Below, piece by piece: positions 1 through 8,460 of a stretch of DNA of 64,000 nt. Position 1 is the first letter of the stretch. Every line of letters starts with the position of its first letter. The notes beneath the pieces are model-generated. The model worked only from the letters and a program-made list of their open reading frames with translations. It was not told the origin of the DNA and made no database searches. Position numbers and translations under genes: made by a program. This DNA is from Beijerinckiaceae bacterium (GTDB taxonomy: Bacteria > Pseudomonadota > Alphaproteobacteria > Rhizobiales > Beijerinckiaceae): assembly GCA_947452005.1 (NCBI GenBank), contig CANGBC010000003.1, positions 124,001-188,000 of the forward strand, given 5' to 3'.

Positions 1-1
1 C

Positions 2-1105
2 CGCGCCGCACTCGACAAAGCCATTGATGCCTATCGCATCGATCCCAGCGAATTGAACGCCTTGCGTTTGCATGAAGCCGCTGAACCGCGCCGGCAAGAA
101 TTGATCCGCCGCCTCAACCATGCCCCCGGCGGCACGGCTGCGCTTGTGCATATGCGCGAGGATCTGTTTCGCCATGAGCGCGAAAGGCCTGAGCTGAAGG
201 CGCTCGACCAGGATTTTCGCCATCTCTTTTCCAGCTGGTTCAATCGCGGCTTTCTGGTGTTGCGCCGCATTGATTGGTCGACGCCTGCCAATATTCTGGA
301 AAAGATCATCCGCTATGAAGCCGTGCATGAAATCCAGAACTGGGATGATCTGCGCCGCCGCACAGAACCCTCTGATCGGCGCTGCTTTGCTTTCTTTCAT
401 CCCCGCCTTGGTGACGAGCCGCTGATCTTCGTGGAGGTTGCGCTCACACAAGAGATCCCCGATGCCATCGCGCCCCTGCTCGCGTCTGAACGGCGCATCA
501 TTCCCGGTGCGCAGGCCAATACGGCCGTGTTCTATTCCATCTCCAATTGTCAGGCGGGATTGCGCGGCATTTCCTTCGGCAATTTCCTGATCAAACAGGT
601 GGTCGAAGATCTGCGCCGCGAATGGCCCAAACTCTCGACCTTTGTCACGCTCTCGCCAGTGCCAGATTTTGCGCGCTGGCTGGATGGTGAACTGGGCGAC
701 GAGGCGTCGCTTCTGCCAGCTGATATTCGCCAGGCGCTTGGAGAGTTGAAGGGCGGCTCGCAAACACCCCCGCCAGAGCATTTGCGCAAACCCCTCCTGA
801 TGGCGGCTGCGCTTTATTTCACGCAAGGCAAGATTGCCAACAACCAGCCACGTGACAGCGTCGCGCGCTTCCACCTGGGCAATGGTGCGCAATTGGCGCG
901 CATCAATTGGCATGGCGACCTGTCCAAAAAGGGCCTCGCGCAAGCCCATGGGCTGATGGTCAATTACCTCTACGAGCTCGATGCAATTGAAGAAAACCAC
1001 GAGGCCTTTGCGGATCGCGGTGAAATCATCACATCGGGCGAGGTGCGCCAGCTCCTGAAGCGCAAAAGCGGCCTGCGGATAGCGCCCGAAGCCGCCGCAG
1101 GCTGA
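2..1105 (+). CDS. Malonyl-CoA decarboxylase family protein (5' end outside window)
   Basis: The enzyme family converts malonyl-CoA to acetyl-CoA and CO2 in the cytoplasm. The frame is open from base 2, so the TTG at 53 given in the ORF track is not the true start; about 367 C-terminal residues are visible and family members usually have 400-470. Recognisable blocks are FFHPRLGDEPLIFVEVAL near the middle and SISNCQAGLRGISFGNFLIK followed by FVTLSPVPDFARWL, which belong to the acetyltransferase-like catalytic half of the family. The gene is followed after 64 bases by the chromate-type transporter pair. In rhizobia malonyl-CoA decarboxylase (MatA) often sits with a malonyl-CoA synthetase and malonate carrier; none is seen on this side. 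Confidence 0.88.
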   Translation, partial: RAALDKAIDAYRIDPSELNALRLHEAAEPRRQELIRRLNHAPGGTAALVHMREDLFRHERERPELKALDQDFRHLFSSWFNRGFLVLRRIDWSTPANILEKIIRYEAVHEIQNWDDLRRRTEPSDRRCFAFFHPRLGDEPLIFVEVALTQEIPDAIAPLLASERRIIPGAQANTAVFYSISNCQAGLRGISFGNFLIKQVVEDLRREWPKLSTFVTLSPVPDFARWLDGELGDEASLLPADIRQALGELKGGSQTPPPEHLRKPLLMAAALYFTQGKIANNQPRDSVARFHLGNGAQLARINWHGDLSKKGLAQAHGLMVNYLYELDAIEENHEAFADRGEIITSGEVRQLLKRKSGLRIAPEAAAG

Positions 1106-1169
1106 AGGGTTTATCCCGGCACTCGACTCGGTCTATTGTGCTCCCAACCAAAAACAGGGGGGAGCCACA

Positions 1170-1751
1170 ATGGCCGAGGATACACCACCACAGGACAGAC
1201 CAGACGGCGCGCGTGGGAGCGCGCTCGATGTGCTCGTGTCCTTTTTGAAAATCGGAGGCTCCGCATTCGGTGGCTCGACGCAGGCCATGGTCTTCCGCGA
1301 AGTTGTGGATCGTCGCCAATGGATGAATGAGCAGCAGTTCCTCGTGGGCCAAGCCATTGCGCAGGTTCTGCCCGGCGCCAATCCGGTCAATCTCGCTCTT
1401 TATATGGGCCTGAAGGTTGCTGGTGGCTTGGGCGCAGCTGCTGCCGTGTTTGGCATGGTCATCCCCGCATTCTGCATCATCATGGCCATGGGCTTTGCCT
1501 ATACCGAACTCTCCAGCCTGCCAGTGACCAGCTTTGTGTTGCATGGCGTTGCAGCTGCTGGCGTTGGCGCGACGGTGTCGCAAGGGTTGCGGACAACCCG
1601 CAAATTGCCCAAGAGCGCCTCGACCATCATTGTGGGTCTTGGCGTATTCATCACCATCGGCTTGTTGCGTTGGCCGATGATCCCCGTTGTCATCGTCGCA
1701 GTGCCGCTGTCGATCGTCTGGGCTTATCTCGACCAGCGGAGGGCTGCGTGA
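1170..1751 (+). CDS. Chromate transporter (CHR) family, first half-size subunit
   Basis: This is a 193-residue inner-membrane protein made of one CHR domain. After a polar N-terminus it shows the family signature SFLKIGGSAFGGSTQAMVFR near residues 26-45 and the PGANPVNLALYMG block near 65-77, then several hydrophobic segments. The family exports chromate or takes up related oxyanions. The TGA stop overlaps the ATG of the next gene by one base (TGATG), so the two half-size proteins are translationally coupled and probably form a heterodimer, equivalent to one long ChrA. The substrate cannot be told from sequence; many short CHR pairs are not linked to chromate resistance. Confidence 0.88.
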   Translation: MAEDTPPQDRPDGARGSALDVLVSFLKIGGSAFGGSTQAMVFREVVDRRQWMNEQQFLVGQAIAQVLPGANPVNLALYMGLKVAGGLGAAAAVFGMVIPAFCIIMAMGFAYTELSSLPVTSFVLHGVAAAGVGATVSQGLRTTRKLPKSASTIIVGLGVFITIGLLRWPMIPVVIVAVPLSIVWAYLDQRRAA

Positions 1752-2305
1752 TGGACAATAAACTTCTTGGACTTTTCATTGTCTTCGCGCCGCTGTCGCT
1801 TCTGTCATTTGGTGGCGGACAGGCGATTGTCGCTGATATTCAATATCAGACGGTCACCGTGCATGGTTATCTGAGCAATGCGCAATTTGCCGATCTCTTC
1901 GCGGTGTCGCGCGCGGCACCTGGCCCCAGCACGTTGATTGCAGCACTCATTGGCTATCAGGTCGCGGGTTTCTGGGGCGCGATTGTCGCCTGCCTTGGCA
2001 TTTATGTGCCCTCCTCGCTGCTCGTCTATGGCATTGCCAGCTGGTGGCAGAAGCACAAGACCTCGCCGGTAAAGATTGCGGTGGAGCGCGGGCTGGCCCC
2101 TGTGGCCGTCGGCCTCATCTTTGCGGGCGCGCTGGCAGTTGTGCGCGCAGCCCTTGCCAATGAGCCCAACAATATCATTGTGGCCCTTGAACTGGTGACA
2201 CTGGCGATCTGCTGTTCGATATTCTACTTCTCAAAGATCGGCTCTTACACGGTCGTCTTTGCGACCGGTGGCATCTTCTTCCTGATCCACTGGCTCGCCT
2301 TCTAA
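1751..2305 (+). CDS. Chromate transporter (CHR) family, second half-size subunit
   Basis: This 184-residue membrane protein is the partner of the preceding CHR protein. The ORF track starts it at 1670, but the ATG at 1751, overlapping the upstream TGA, gives a protein that begins directly with the CHR domain (MDNKLLGLFIVFAPLSLLSF), so that start is chosen. The motif LSFGGGQAIVADIQYQ near residues 18-33 and SRAAPGPSTLIAALIGYQ near 55-72 match the CHR pattern of the first subunit. About six hydrophobic stretches follow. The two genes form a tight operon with no visible regulator. Confidence 0.87.
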   Translation: MDNKLLGLFIVFAPLSLLSFGGGQAIVADIQYQTVTVHGYLSNAQFADLFAVSRAAPGPSTLIAALIGYQVAGFWGAIVACLGIYVPSSLLVYGIASWWQKHKTSPVKIAVERGLAPVAVGLIFAGALAVVRAALANEPNNIIVALELVTLAICCSIFYFSKIGSYTVVFATGGIFFLIHWLAF

Positions 2306-2377
2306 ACGTCACGCGGCGCAACCAACATGGCTGCGCCGCGTTCCCCTGCCGGTTCGGTTGCGCGCTTGGAGGGGTAC

Positions 2378-2704
2378 ATGCAAGGCGATGAAGACGACAT
2401 CCGCCGCAAGGCCTATGACCTCTGGGAAGAGGAAGGCCGCCCCGAAGGCAAACATCACGAACATTGGCACAAAGCGCAGGAGCGGTTGCGCGAGCCTGCA
2501 CCCCTGCCCGATGCCGCCCATGCCGGGACCACCGATGTCTCGGCCCAGGATGACGCAAAAGATTTCGAAGAAGAAGCCAAAGCCATGGTGCCTGAAAATG
2601 GCGCCGAAGTGCTCACGCAGGAGAGAGGCCCGGACGAAGAGGGCGAGCCAGCAAGCCCTGCCCAAAAGAAAGTCAGGCCACGGCGCAAGACACCCGTACC
2701 CTGA
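2378..2704 (+). CDS. DUF2934 domain protein
   Basis: This is a 108-residue very polar protein. The block DEDDIRRKAYDLWEEEGRPE at residues 4-23, followed by HHEHWHKAQERL, is the DUF2934 signature, a short domain common in rhizobia and without a known function. The rest is low-complexity, rich in Glu, Ala and Pro, ending in a basic tail (RPRRKTP). The track places the start at 2327; I prefer the ATG at 2378 because GGAGGGG lies just upstream (2368-2374) and the domain begins immediately. It stands alone between the CHR pair and the oligopeptidase gene. Confidence 0.72.
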   Translation: MQGDEDDIRRKAYDLWEEEGRPEGKHHEHWHKAQERLREPAPLPDAAHAGTTDVSAQDDAKDFEEEAKAMVPENGAEVLTQERGPDEEGEPASPAQKKVRPRRKTPVP

Positions 2705-2764
2705 CCTTGTCTCGGCACGCCACGAACGCCATATCAACTCCAGTCCAGCTGGAGCCTGAGCCTC

Positions 2765-4801
2765 GTGTCGCAAAATCCCTTTTTTGAAAACTGGTCCACG
2801 CCTTTTGGCATGCCGCCTTTCGGCCAGATCAAGACCAACCATTTCAAGCCCGCCTATGACAAGGCGCTCCCGCTGCATGTGGAAGAGATTGCGGCCATTC
2901 GCGACAATCCGCAGGCGCCGACTTTCGACAATACGATTGCCGCTTTTGAAAAAGCTGGCGGCGCGCTTTTGAAGATCAACAAGGTCTTCTGGAATCTGAC
3001 CGGCACCGAGTCGGACGAGGCTTTGCAAAAAATCGAGCGCGAGATTTCGCCCGTGCTGGCACGCCATGGCTCGGAGATTTTTCTGGATGCCAAAATGTTG
3101 GCGCGCATTGAGGCGATCATGGCGGGGCCGGAATGGACCAGTCTCAATGCCGAACAGCAGCGTCTGACCGAGCGCATGAAGAAAGCTTTTGTGAGCTCAG
3201 GCGCCAAGCTCAATGATGCCGAGCGCGCACGCCTCACCGAGATCACCGCGCGACTGGCGACGCTGGGCACGCAATTCTCGCAAAACATTCTCAAGGACGA
3301 AGGTGACTTCGTGCTCCGGCTAGAAAAGCCGGAAGACCTGGCCGGCCTCTCGCCTGATTTTCTGGATGCCGCCGCGGCGCTTGCAACATCACGCGGGCGC
3401 GCAGGCCAGCATGCTGTGGGCCTGTCACGCGGACAGGTTGAGACATTCCTTACATCCTCCACACGCCCGGATCTGCGCGAGGCTTTGCTCAATGCTTTTC
3501 TGGCGCGTGGCGAAAAAGGTGGCGAGAGCGACAATCGCGCCATCATTGCCGAGACGCTCGCACTGCGCGCCGAACGGGCCAAGCTTTTAGGCTATGAGAC
3601 TTACGCCCATTACAAACTCGATGACACAATGGCAGAGACGCCTGAAGCTGTGCGCGATTTACTGAACGCTGTCTGGCCGCCTGCCTTGCAAGCAGCGGCA
3701 CGCGAGCGTGATCGGCTTGCATCACTCGCCGCAGAAGACGGACAGAACGGTCCATTCCGCAAAGCGGACTGGCGCCATTATGCGGAAAAATTGCGCGCGC
3801 GCGATTATGCCATCGACGACAATGCGCTGCGCCCTTACTTCCCGCTCTCGCGGATGATTGACGCGGCTTTCTTTGTCGCCACAAAACTCTTCGGCCTGAC
3901 CTTTGAAGAGCGCCGCGATCTGCCACTCTACAATCCCGATGTGCGCGCCTTTGAAGTGAAGGACGCCCATGGCGCGCATGTCGCGCTGTTCTTGGGGGAT
4001 TATTTTGCGCGCCCCTCGAAACGCGGTGGCGCGTGGATGTCGGCCTTCCGCACGCAGCAAAAGCTAGAAGGCAATATCCGCCCGATCATTATCAATGTGC
4101 TCAACATTGCCAAGCCAGCGAGCGGCGGCGATCCGCTGCTCAGCATGGATGAAGCGCGCACTCTGTTCCATGAATTCGGCCATGCGCTCCACGGCATGTT
4201 GTCGGATGTGACTTACCCGTCACTGGCTGGCACATCTGTCTCGACCGATTTCGTGGAATTGCCCTCGCAGCTTTATGAGCATTGGCTGTTGCAGCCAGAC
4301 GTGCTGCGCCGTTTTGCTCTTCACCATGAGACGGGCGCGCCCATCCCTGATGCTTTGATCGACAAGATCAAGGCTGCGCGTGGTTTCAACCAAGGTTTTG
4401 CCACGGTCGAATATTGCGCCTCGACCTTTGTCGATCTCGACATGCATCTCGACAATAACGCGACGAAAGACCCGCTGGCCTTTGAGAAAAAGGTTCTGGA
4501 GGAGATCCGCATGCCCGATGAAATCGCCATGCGCCATCGCTCGCCCCATTTCTCGCATATTTTCTCCGGCGGCCATTATGCGGCGGGCTATTACTCCTAT
4601 CTCTGGTCCGAAGTGCTGGATGCGGATGCCTTCTCGGCCTTTGAAGAGACGGGCGATGTGTTCAATCCGGCGCTCGCCAAACGGCTACGCGATTACATTT
4701 ATGCGGCAGGCAATCTGCGTGACCCAAAAGCGGCCTATATTGCGTTTCGTGGCAAATTGCCGGGCGTTGATGCGTTGCTCGCCAAGCGTGGTCTGGCATG
4801 A
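2765..4801 (+). CDS. dcp: M3 family oligopeptidase (peptidyl-dipeptidase Dcp type)
   Basis: This is a cytoplasmic zinc metallopeptidase of 678 residues, the usual length for Dcp and oligopeptidase A. The zinc-binding motif HEFGH is present near residue 470 in TLFHEFGHALHGMLSD, and the FATVEYCASTFVDLD and SHIFSGGHYAAGYYSYLW blocks near the C-terminus are typical of the Dcp branch. The N-terminus NPFFENWSTPFGMPPFGQIK also fits Dcp. It cleaves short peptides, releasing dipeptides or clearing degradation products. The start is a GTG with GGAG about ten bases upstream. The stop overlaps the start of the DCC gene (ATGA), so the two are coupled. Confidence 0.93.
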   Translation: MSQNPFFENWSTPFGMPPFGQIKTNHFKPAYDKALPLHVEEIAAIRDNPQAPTFDNTIAAFEKAGGALLKINKVFWNLTGTESDEALQKIEREISPVLARHGSEIFLDAKMLARIEAIMAGPEWTSLNAEQQRLTERMKKAFVSSGAKLNDAERARLTEITARLATLGTQFSQNILKDEGDFVLRLEKPEDLAGLSPDFLDAAAALATSRGRAGQHAVGLSRGQVETFLTSSTRPDLREALLNAFLARGEKGGESDNRAIIAETLALRAERAKLLGYETYAHYKLDDTMAETPEAVRDLLNAVWPPALQAAARERDRLASLAAEDGQNGPFRKADWRHYAEKLRARDYAIDDNALRPYFPLSRMIDAAFFVATKLFGLTFEERRDLPLYNPDVRAFEVKDAHGAHVALFLGDYFARPSKRGGAWMSAFRTQQKLEGNIRPIIINVLNIAKPASGGDPLLSMDEARTLFHEFGHALHGMLSDVTYPSLAGTSVSTDFVELPSQLYEHWLLQPDVLRRFALHHETGAPIPDALIDKIKAARGFNQGFATVEYCASTFVDLDMHLDNNATKDPLAFEKKVLEEIRMPDEIAMRHRSPHFSHIFSGGHYAAGYYSYLWSEVLDADAFSAFEETGDVFNPALAKRLRDYIYAAGNLRDPKAAYIAFRGKLPGVDALLAKRGLA

Positions 4802-5166
4802 GCGAGCCACGCAAGACGATCTATTATGATGGTGCCTGCCCGCTCTGCACGCTGGAGATTGCGCATTATCAAAAGCAGGAGGGTGCCGAGAACCTGTGCT
4901 TTCGCGATGTGTCACGCGCAGACGAGACGCCGGGCGCGGACCTGACGCGCGAACAGGCGCTGGCGCGTTTTCACATTCGCAAGGCCGACGGCACTTTGCT
5001 GTCGGGGGCTGCGGCTTTTGTCGCGATCTGGGATGATTTGCCAAAATGGCGCTGGGCCGCGCGTGTTGCGCGCGTGCCGGGTGTGTTGCAACTCATGGAA
5101 ATTGGCTATCGGCTGTTCTTGCCACTGCGGCCGTTTTTGGCGCGGATTGTATCGCGCCACAAGTAG
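4798..5166 (+). CDS. DCC-family (DUF393) thiol-disulfide oxidoreductase-like protein
   Basis: This 122-residue protein belongs to the DCC/DUF393 family, named for its conserved Asp-Cys-Cys pattern. The signature YYDGACPLCTLEI is at residues 9-21, with the CxxC pair in the position expected for a thioredoxin-like fold. The C-terminal WRWAARVARVPGVLQLMEIGYR region is also typical. The family is predicted to act in thiol-disulfide chemistry, but its substrates are unknown. The start codon overlaps the stop of the upstream peptidase gene by four bases, so it is probably translated from the same mRNA. Confidence 0.85.
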   Translation: MSEPRKTIYYDGACPLCTLEIAHYQKQEGAENLCFRDVSRADETPGADLTREQALARFHIRKADGTLLSGAAAFVAIWDDLPKWRWAARVARVPGVLQLMEIGYRLFLPLRPFLARIVSRHK

Positions 5167-5169
5167 CCC

Positions 5170-5251
5170 CGTCATTGCGAGGAGCGAAGCGACGAAGCTA
5201 TCCAGACGCACACGTGGGGCTCTGGATTGCTTCGCTTCGCTCGCAATGACG
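5170..5251. repeat. Dispersed palindromic intergenic repeat, copy 1
   Basis: This 82-base element opens with CGTCATTGCGAGGAGCGAAG and closes with the complementary CTTCGCTCGCAATGACG. Internal arms TATCCAGA and CTCTGGATT also pair. It lies between two convergent genes. Near-identical copies are at about 11815, 16260 and 33022. The end palindrome would form a long RNA hairpin read from either strand. Similar palindromes are common in Bradyrhizobium relatives. Confidence 0.9.
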
Positions 5252-5253
5252 AC

Positions 5254-6327
5254 CTATTCGTCGCCCTTGGCGCCTTCCAGCACTTTCAAGTCAGGCTTCA
5301 ACACTGATGCGTCGGCCAGTTTCTTGATGAGGTGGGGCGGCGTTGCATAGACGTCTCTGAAGGCGGCGGCCATTTCTTCGCCCGTCATCGGATTGACCTC
5401 TTGGTCGCTCTTCTCCGCATCGCTGATCAGATCTTTGTCTTTCATCGCATCATTGAACGCCTTGCGCAGAGCCGCCACGCGGTCTGACGGCACAGCTTCT
5501 GCGACAAAGAGCGGACGGCCCAATTCGAAAGCGGTGAACTGAACTTTCAGGATCTGCTTGGTGTCCGGATTTTCTGCCAGATCAACAATCAGCGGCACGT
5601 CTTTCAAATCCTGATGCGTGCGCAATCCCATTTGGAAGAGGATTTTATACTTGCCGCTCTCCACCATGTCTTTGTAATGCGGCTTGATGCTGGTCCAAGA
5701 GAATGTGCCACGCCCATCAATTTCGCCCCGCTCCATGGCCAGATTCATTTCATTGCCACCGGGGAAGCCTGCAATGACCTTGAACTTCATGCCCATCAGA
5801 TTGCGCAGCACATAAGGGATCACCACGCTTTCGGTGCCCACACCTGTTCCGCCTATGACGGTCTCGCGATTTTTCAGATCAGCCCAGCTCTTGATGCCGG
5901 TGCGCGAATGAACAATCGCAATGGATGTGTCGGAATTGACGCTGCCAATCCATTGCAATGTGCGGGGATCAAATTTCGCTTTTGAGGCCTGGCCCAACAA
6001 AGGCTCAAACGGCACACCACGCTGGGGCGCGCCAATGTTGGTGCCATCAGCGGGCGCAGCATTGGCGACATGGTTGGTCATCACCAGACCGCCAGCACCA
6101 GGCATGTTGCGCACGAGCACGGTTGGATTGCCGGGAATATATTTGCCCAGATGACGCCCCACGAGCCGGGCGTTGGTGTCATAGCCACCACCGGCCGACA
6201 GGCCGACATAGATGGTGACGCTCTTGCCTTTGTAGAATTCAGCGGGGGTCTGCGCGGACGCTTGGCCTGTTGATAAGCCCGCCGCCAATAAGAGACCGCC
6301 GCAACGGCCCAGCTGCGCGAAATCCAT
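5254..6327 (-). CDS. Bug/TctC-family periplasmic binding protein 1
   Basis: The Bug (TctC) family binds organic acids and related small molecules in the periplasm and normally feeds a tripartite tricarboxylate transporter (TctAB). I take the start at 6327 (MDFAQLGRCGG), because GGGAGGA lies a few bases upstream; the longer track ORF has no such site. A signal peptide ends near SAQTPAEFYKGK. Family blocks present are TIYVGLSAGGGYDTNARLVG, IPGNPTVLVRNMPGAGG, the APADGTNIG loop and AMERGEIDG. The mature length of about 330 residues is normal. No TctA or TctB gene is in the window. It is divergent from amt. Confidence 0.9.
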   Translation of the reverse strand: MDFAQLGRCGGLLLAAGLSTGQASAQTPAEFYKGKSVTIYVGLSAGGGYDTNARLVGRHLGKYIPGNPTVLVRNMPGAGGLVMTNHVANAAPADGTNIGAPQRGVPFEPLLGQASKAKFDPRTLQWIGSVNSDTSIAIVHSRTGIKSWADLKNRETVIGGTGVGTESVVIPYVLRNLMGMKFKVIAGFPGGNEMNLAMERGEIDGRGTFSWTSIKPHYKDMVESGKYKILFQMGLRTHQDLKDVPLIVDLAENPDTKQILKVQFTAFELGRPLFVAEAVPSDRVAALRKAFNDAMKDKDLISDAEKSDQEVNPMTGEEMAAAFRDVYATPPHLIKKLADASVLKPDLKVLEGAKGDE

Positions 6328-6495
6328 GAATTCCTCCCCGTTTTTATCTTGTTGGGAGGATGATGACCCAAGAAGTGGCAATCTGAAAGCCGTTTTCACG
6401 GGAAATGCCGGGCGAAAAGCTCACAAAGCCGTTTTTGAGCCAAACAGGCGATTACGCATATATTTTAGGCATTTCTAGCTGAAGCGCTGCTTTTT

Positions 6496-6512
6496 TGGCC
6501 CGCAAGCTGCTT
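6496..6512 (+). promoter_or_regulatory. Sigma-54 type (-24/-12) promoter of amt
   Basis: TGGCCCGCAAGCTGCTT matches the RpoN consensus TGGCACG-N4-TTGCW, with the invariant GG and GC separated by exactly ten bases. It lies about 70 bases upstream of the amt start in the correct orientation. An NtrC-type activator site was looked for upstream and not confidently found. Confidence 0.7.
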
Positions 6513-6582
6513 ACCCTCTGGGCAAACGCCTCATTTCTGACTAAACGCCGACCCCGTCAAACCAACGGGAGGACGTTCGGCC

Positions 6583-7875
6583 TTGATCCAGAAAACTCGC
6601 TTTGCCCTGACGGGCGCGCTGGCCACGTGTTTGGCTACCGGACCTGCATGGGCCGCCGAAACCGCTTTCAGCGCTGCCAATACGGCCTGGATTCTCACCG
6701 CTTCTGCGCTGGTGCTGCTGATGACGCTGCCGGGTCTGGCCATGTTTTATGGCGGTCTGGTGCGCTCCAAAAATGTGCTGTCGGTGCTGATGCATTGCGT
6801 GGCCATTGCCTGCCTGTCTTCTGTGCTGTGGCTGGCACTGGCTTATTCACTGTCCTTCGGCGAAGGCTCGCCCTGGATCGGCGGCTTTGAGAAGGTCTTC
6901 CTTCTGTCCATGGGCCGCGAAGCGCTGAGCGGCACGCTGCCAGAGAGCGTCTTCTTTCTCTTCCAGATGACCTTTGCCATCATCACCCCGGCTTTGATCG
7001 TCGGCGCTTTTCCTGAGCGCATCAAATTCGGCCCGGTGCTGGCTTTCTCGGGTCTCTGGCTGATCCTGGTCTATGCGCCGGTTGCCCATTGGGTCTGGGG
7101 CAATGGCTGGCTGATGAGCCTTGGCGTGATGGATTTCGCGGGCGGCCTCGTGGTGCATGCCACTGCCGGGACATCGGCCCTTGTGATCGCAGCCATGCTG
7201 GGCGCACGTGACGGATTCCCGAAGGAATTGCGTCCGCCGCACAATCCGGGCCTCACCATCATTGGCGCAGGCCTGTTGTGGGTGGGCTGGTACGGCTTCA
7301 ACGGCGGCAGCGCGCTCACCGCTGATGCGGCCGCAGGCAATGCCATTCTGGCCACGCATATGTCAGCCTCGGTTGCTGGCCTTGTCTGGATGGCGATTGA
7401 ATGGATCCGCTTTGGCCGCCCCAGTGTGGTCGGCACGGTGACAGGCGTTGTGGCGGGTCTGGCCACAGTCACCCCGGCTTCAGGCTTTGTCAGCCCGCTG
7501 GGTGGCTGCATTCTGGGCTTGGCGGGCGCCATCATCTGTTTCTTCGCGGTCGATTTCGTGAAGCACAAGATGAAGGTCGATGACACACTCGATGTCTTTG
7601 CCGTTCACGGCCTTGGCGGCATTCTGGGCACTATCCTGGTGGCCTTCCTCGCTCATCCTGCGCTCAATGGCGCGGGCTTTGGCGACAATGGCGATGCCAT
7701 GACGCAGTTGAAAGTGCAGCTGATGGGTGTGGCCGCCACGGTCGTCTGGTCGGGGGTGGTGACCGCCATTCTGGTGGCCGGCATCCGGGCAACACTTGGC
7801 CTGCGGGCCAGCCCCGATGAAGTCGAGGAGGGGTTGGACCTCACCTCCCATGGGGAACGCAGCTACACGCTGTGA
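6583..7875 (+). CDS. amt: Ammonium transporter Amt
   Basis: This 430-residue inner-membrane channel takes up ammonium. A cleavable signal peptide (TGALATCLATGPAWAAE) is followed by about eleven membrane helices. The twin pore histidines are visible in GGLVVHATAGTSAL (near residue 192) and DVFAVHGLGGILGT (near 342), and FYGGLVRSKNVLSVLMH is the canonical first-helix block. The start is TTG with GGGAGG nine bases upstream. No glnK precedes it, unlike the usual glnK-amt operon, so the PII partner must be elsewhere. A sigma-54 type promoter upstream and a strong terminator downstream make it a single-gene unit under probable nitrogen control. Confidence 0.96.
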   Translation: MIQKTRFALTGALATCLATGPAWAAETAFSAANTAWILTASALVLLMTLPGLAMFYGGLVRSKNVLSVLMHCVAIACLSSVLWLALAYSLSFGEGSPWIGGFEKVFLLSMGREALSGTLPESVFFLFQMTFAIITPALIVGAFPERIKFGPVLAFSGLWLILVYAPVAHWVWGNGWLMSLGVMDFAGGLVVHATAGTSALVIAAMLGARDGFPKELRPPHNPGLTIIGAGLLWVGWYGFNGGSALTADAAAGNAILATHMSASVAGLVWMAIEWIRFGRPSVVGTVTGVVAGLATVTPASGFVSPLGGCILGLAGAIICFFAVDFVKHKMKVDDTLDVFAVHGLGGILGTILVAFLAHPALNGAGFGDNGDAMTQLKVQLMGVAATVVWSGVVTAILVAGIRATLGLRASPDEVEEGLDLTSHGERSYTL

Positions 7876-7882
7876 GCATCTC

Positions 7883-7910
7883 AAAAGGCGGCCTGCGGGC
7901 CGCCTTTTTC
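7883..7910 (+). terminator. Rho-independent terminator of amt
   Basis: AAAAGGCGGCC and GGCCGCCTTTTT form a perfect stem with a TGCG loop, followed by a T-rich tract, eight bases after the amt stop codon. Confidence 0.92.
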
Positions 7911-7992
7911 TTTTGCGCTGTCCGTGCATAATCAGCCGGACCGAGACAGGACCGGGCCCACCAAGATGGCCCGCCGCACGGGAGGACAGGCC

Positions 7993-8460
7993 ATGGCATC
8001 CATCACTCTGACGGTGAACGGGAGCGCACGCACGATTGATGTGCGCGACCCCGACAAGCCGCTGCTCTACGCATTGCGCAACGACCTCAATCTCAAAGGC
8101 GCCAAATATGGCTGCGGGCTTGGCCAATGCGGCGCCTGCACCGTCATCGTCGATGGCGAAGCGGTGCGCTCTTGCACCACGCCTGTCTCGGCTTTTGCCG
8201 GCAAGAAGATCACAACGATCGAAGGTCTGGGCTCACCCGAACAACCGCATAAAGTGCAGGCTGCCTTTATTGCCGAACAGGCCGCGCAATGCGGCTATTG
8301 CACCAATGGCATGGTGATGACGAGCGCGGCTTTGCTCGACAAAAATCCCAAACCCTCTGCCGCCCAGGTGAAAGATGCACTCGCACAAAATCTGTGCCGC
8401 TGCGGCACGCATGAGCGCATCGTCAATGCAGTGGTGAAGGTTGGAGGAGCACGCGGATGA
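7993..8460 (+). CDS. Molybdenum hydroxylase [2Fe-2S] small subunit (IorA/CoxS type)
   Basis: This 155-residue iron-sulfur subunit belongs to a xanthine-dehydrogenase-family enzyme. The plant-type cluster site YGCGLGQCGACTVIVDGE lies near residues 38-55 with its fourth Cys in VRSC, and the second cluster uses QCGYCTNG near 100 and NLCRCGTH near 137. The ATG at 7993 follows GGGAGGA at good spacing and gives the normal family N-terminus, so the longer track start is rejected. The stop overlaps the start of the large subunit (ATGA). It passes electrons from the molybdenum centre; with no FAD subunit here the acceptor is probably a cytochrome or quinone. Confidence 0.93.
   Translation: MASITLTVNGSARTIDVRDPDKPLLYALRNDLNLKGAKYGCGLGQCGACTVIVDGEAVRSCTTPVSAFAGKKITTIEGLGSPEQPHKVQAAFIAEQAAQCGYCTNGMVMTSAALLDKNPKPSAAQVKDALAQNLCRCGTHERIVNAVVKVGGARG

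Noticed and set aside
1170-2305. Frameshifted single long ChrA gene
   Set aside because: Both halves start and stop cleanly with a TGATG overlap, and paired short CHR proteins are a normal arrangement, so this is not a broken gene.
2309-3067. Minus-strand ORF of 252 codons over the DUF2934 and dcp starts
   Set aside because: It overlaps two supported plus-strand genes and shows no family signature.
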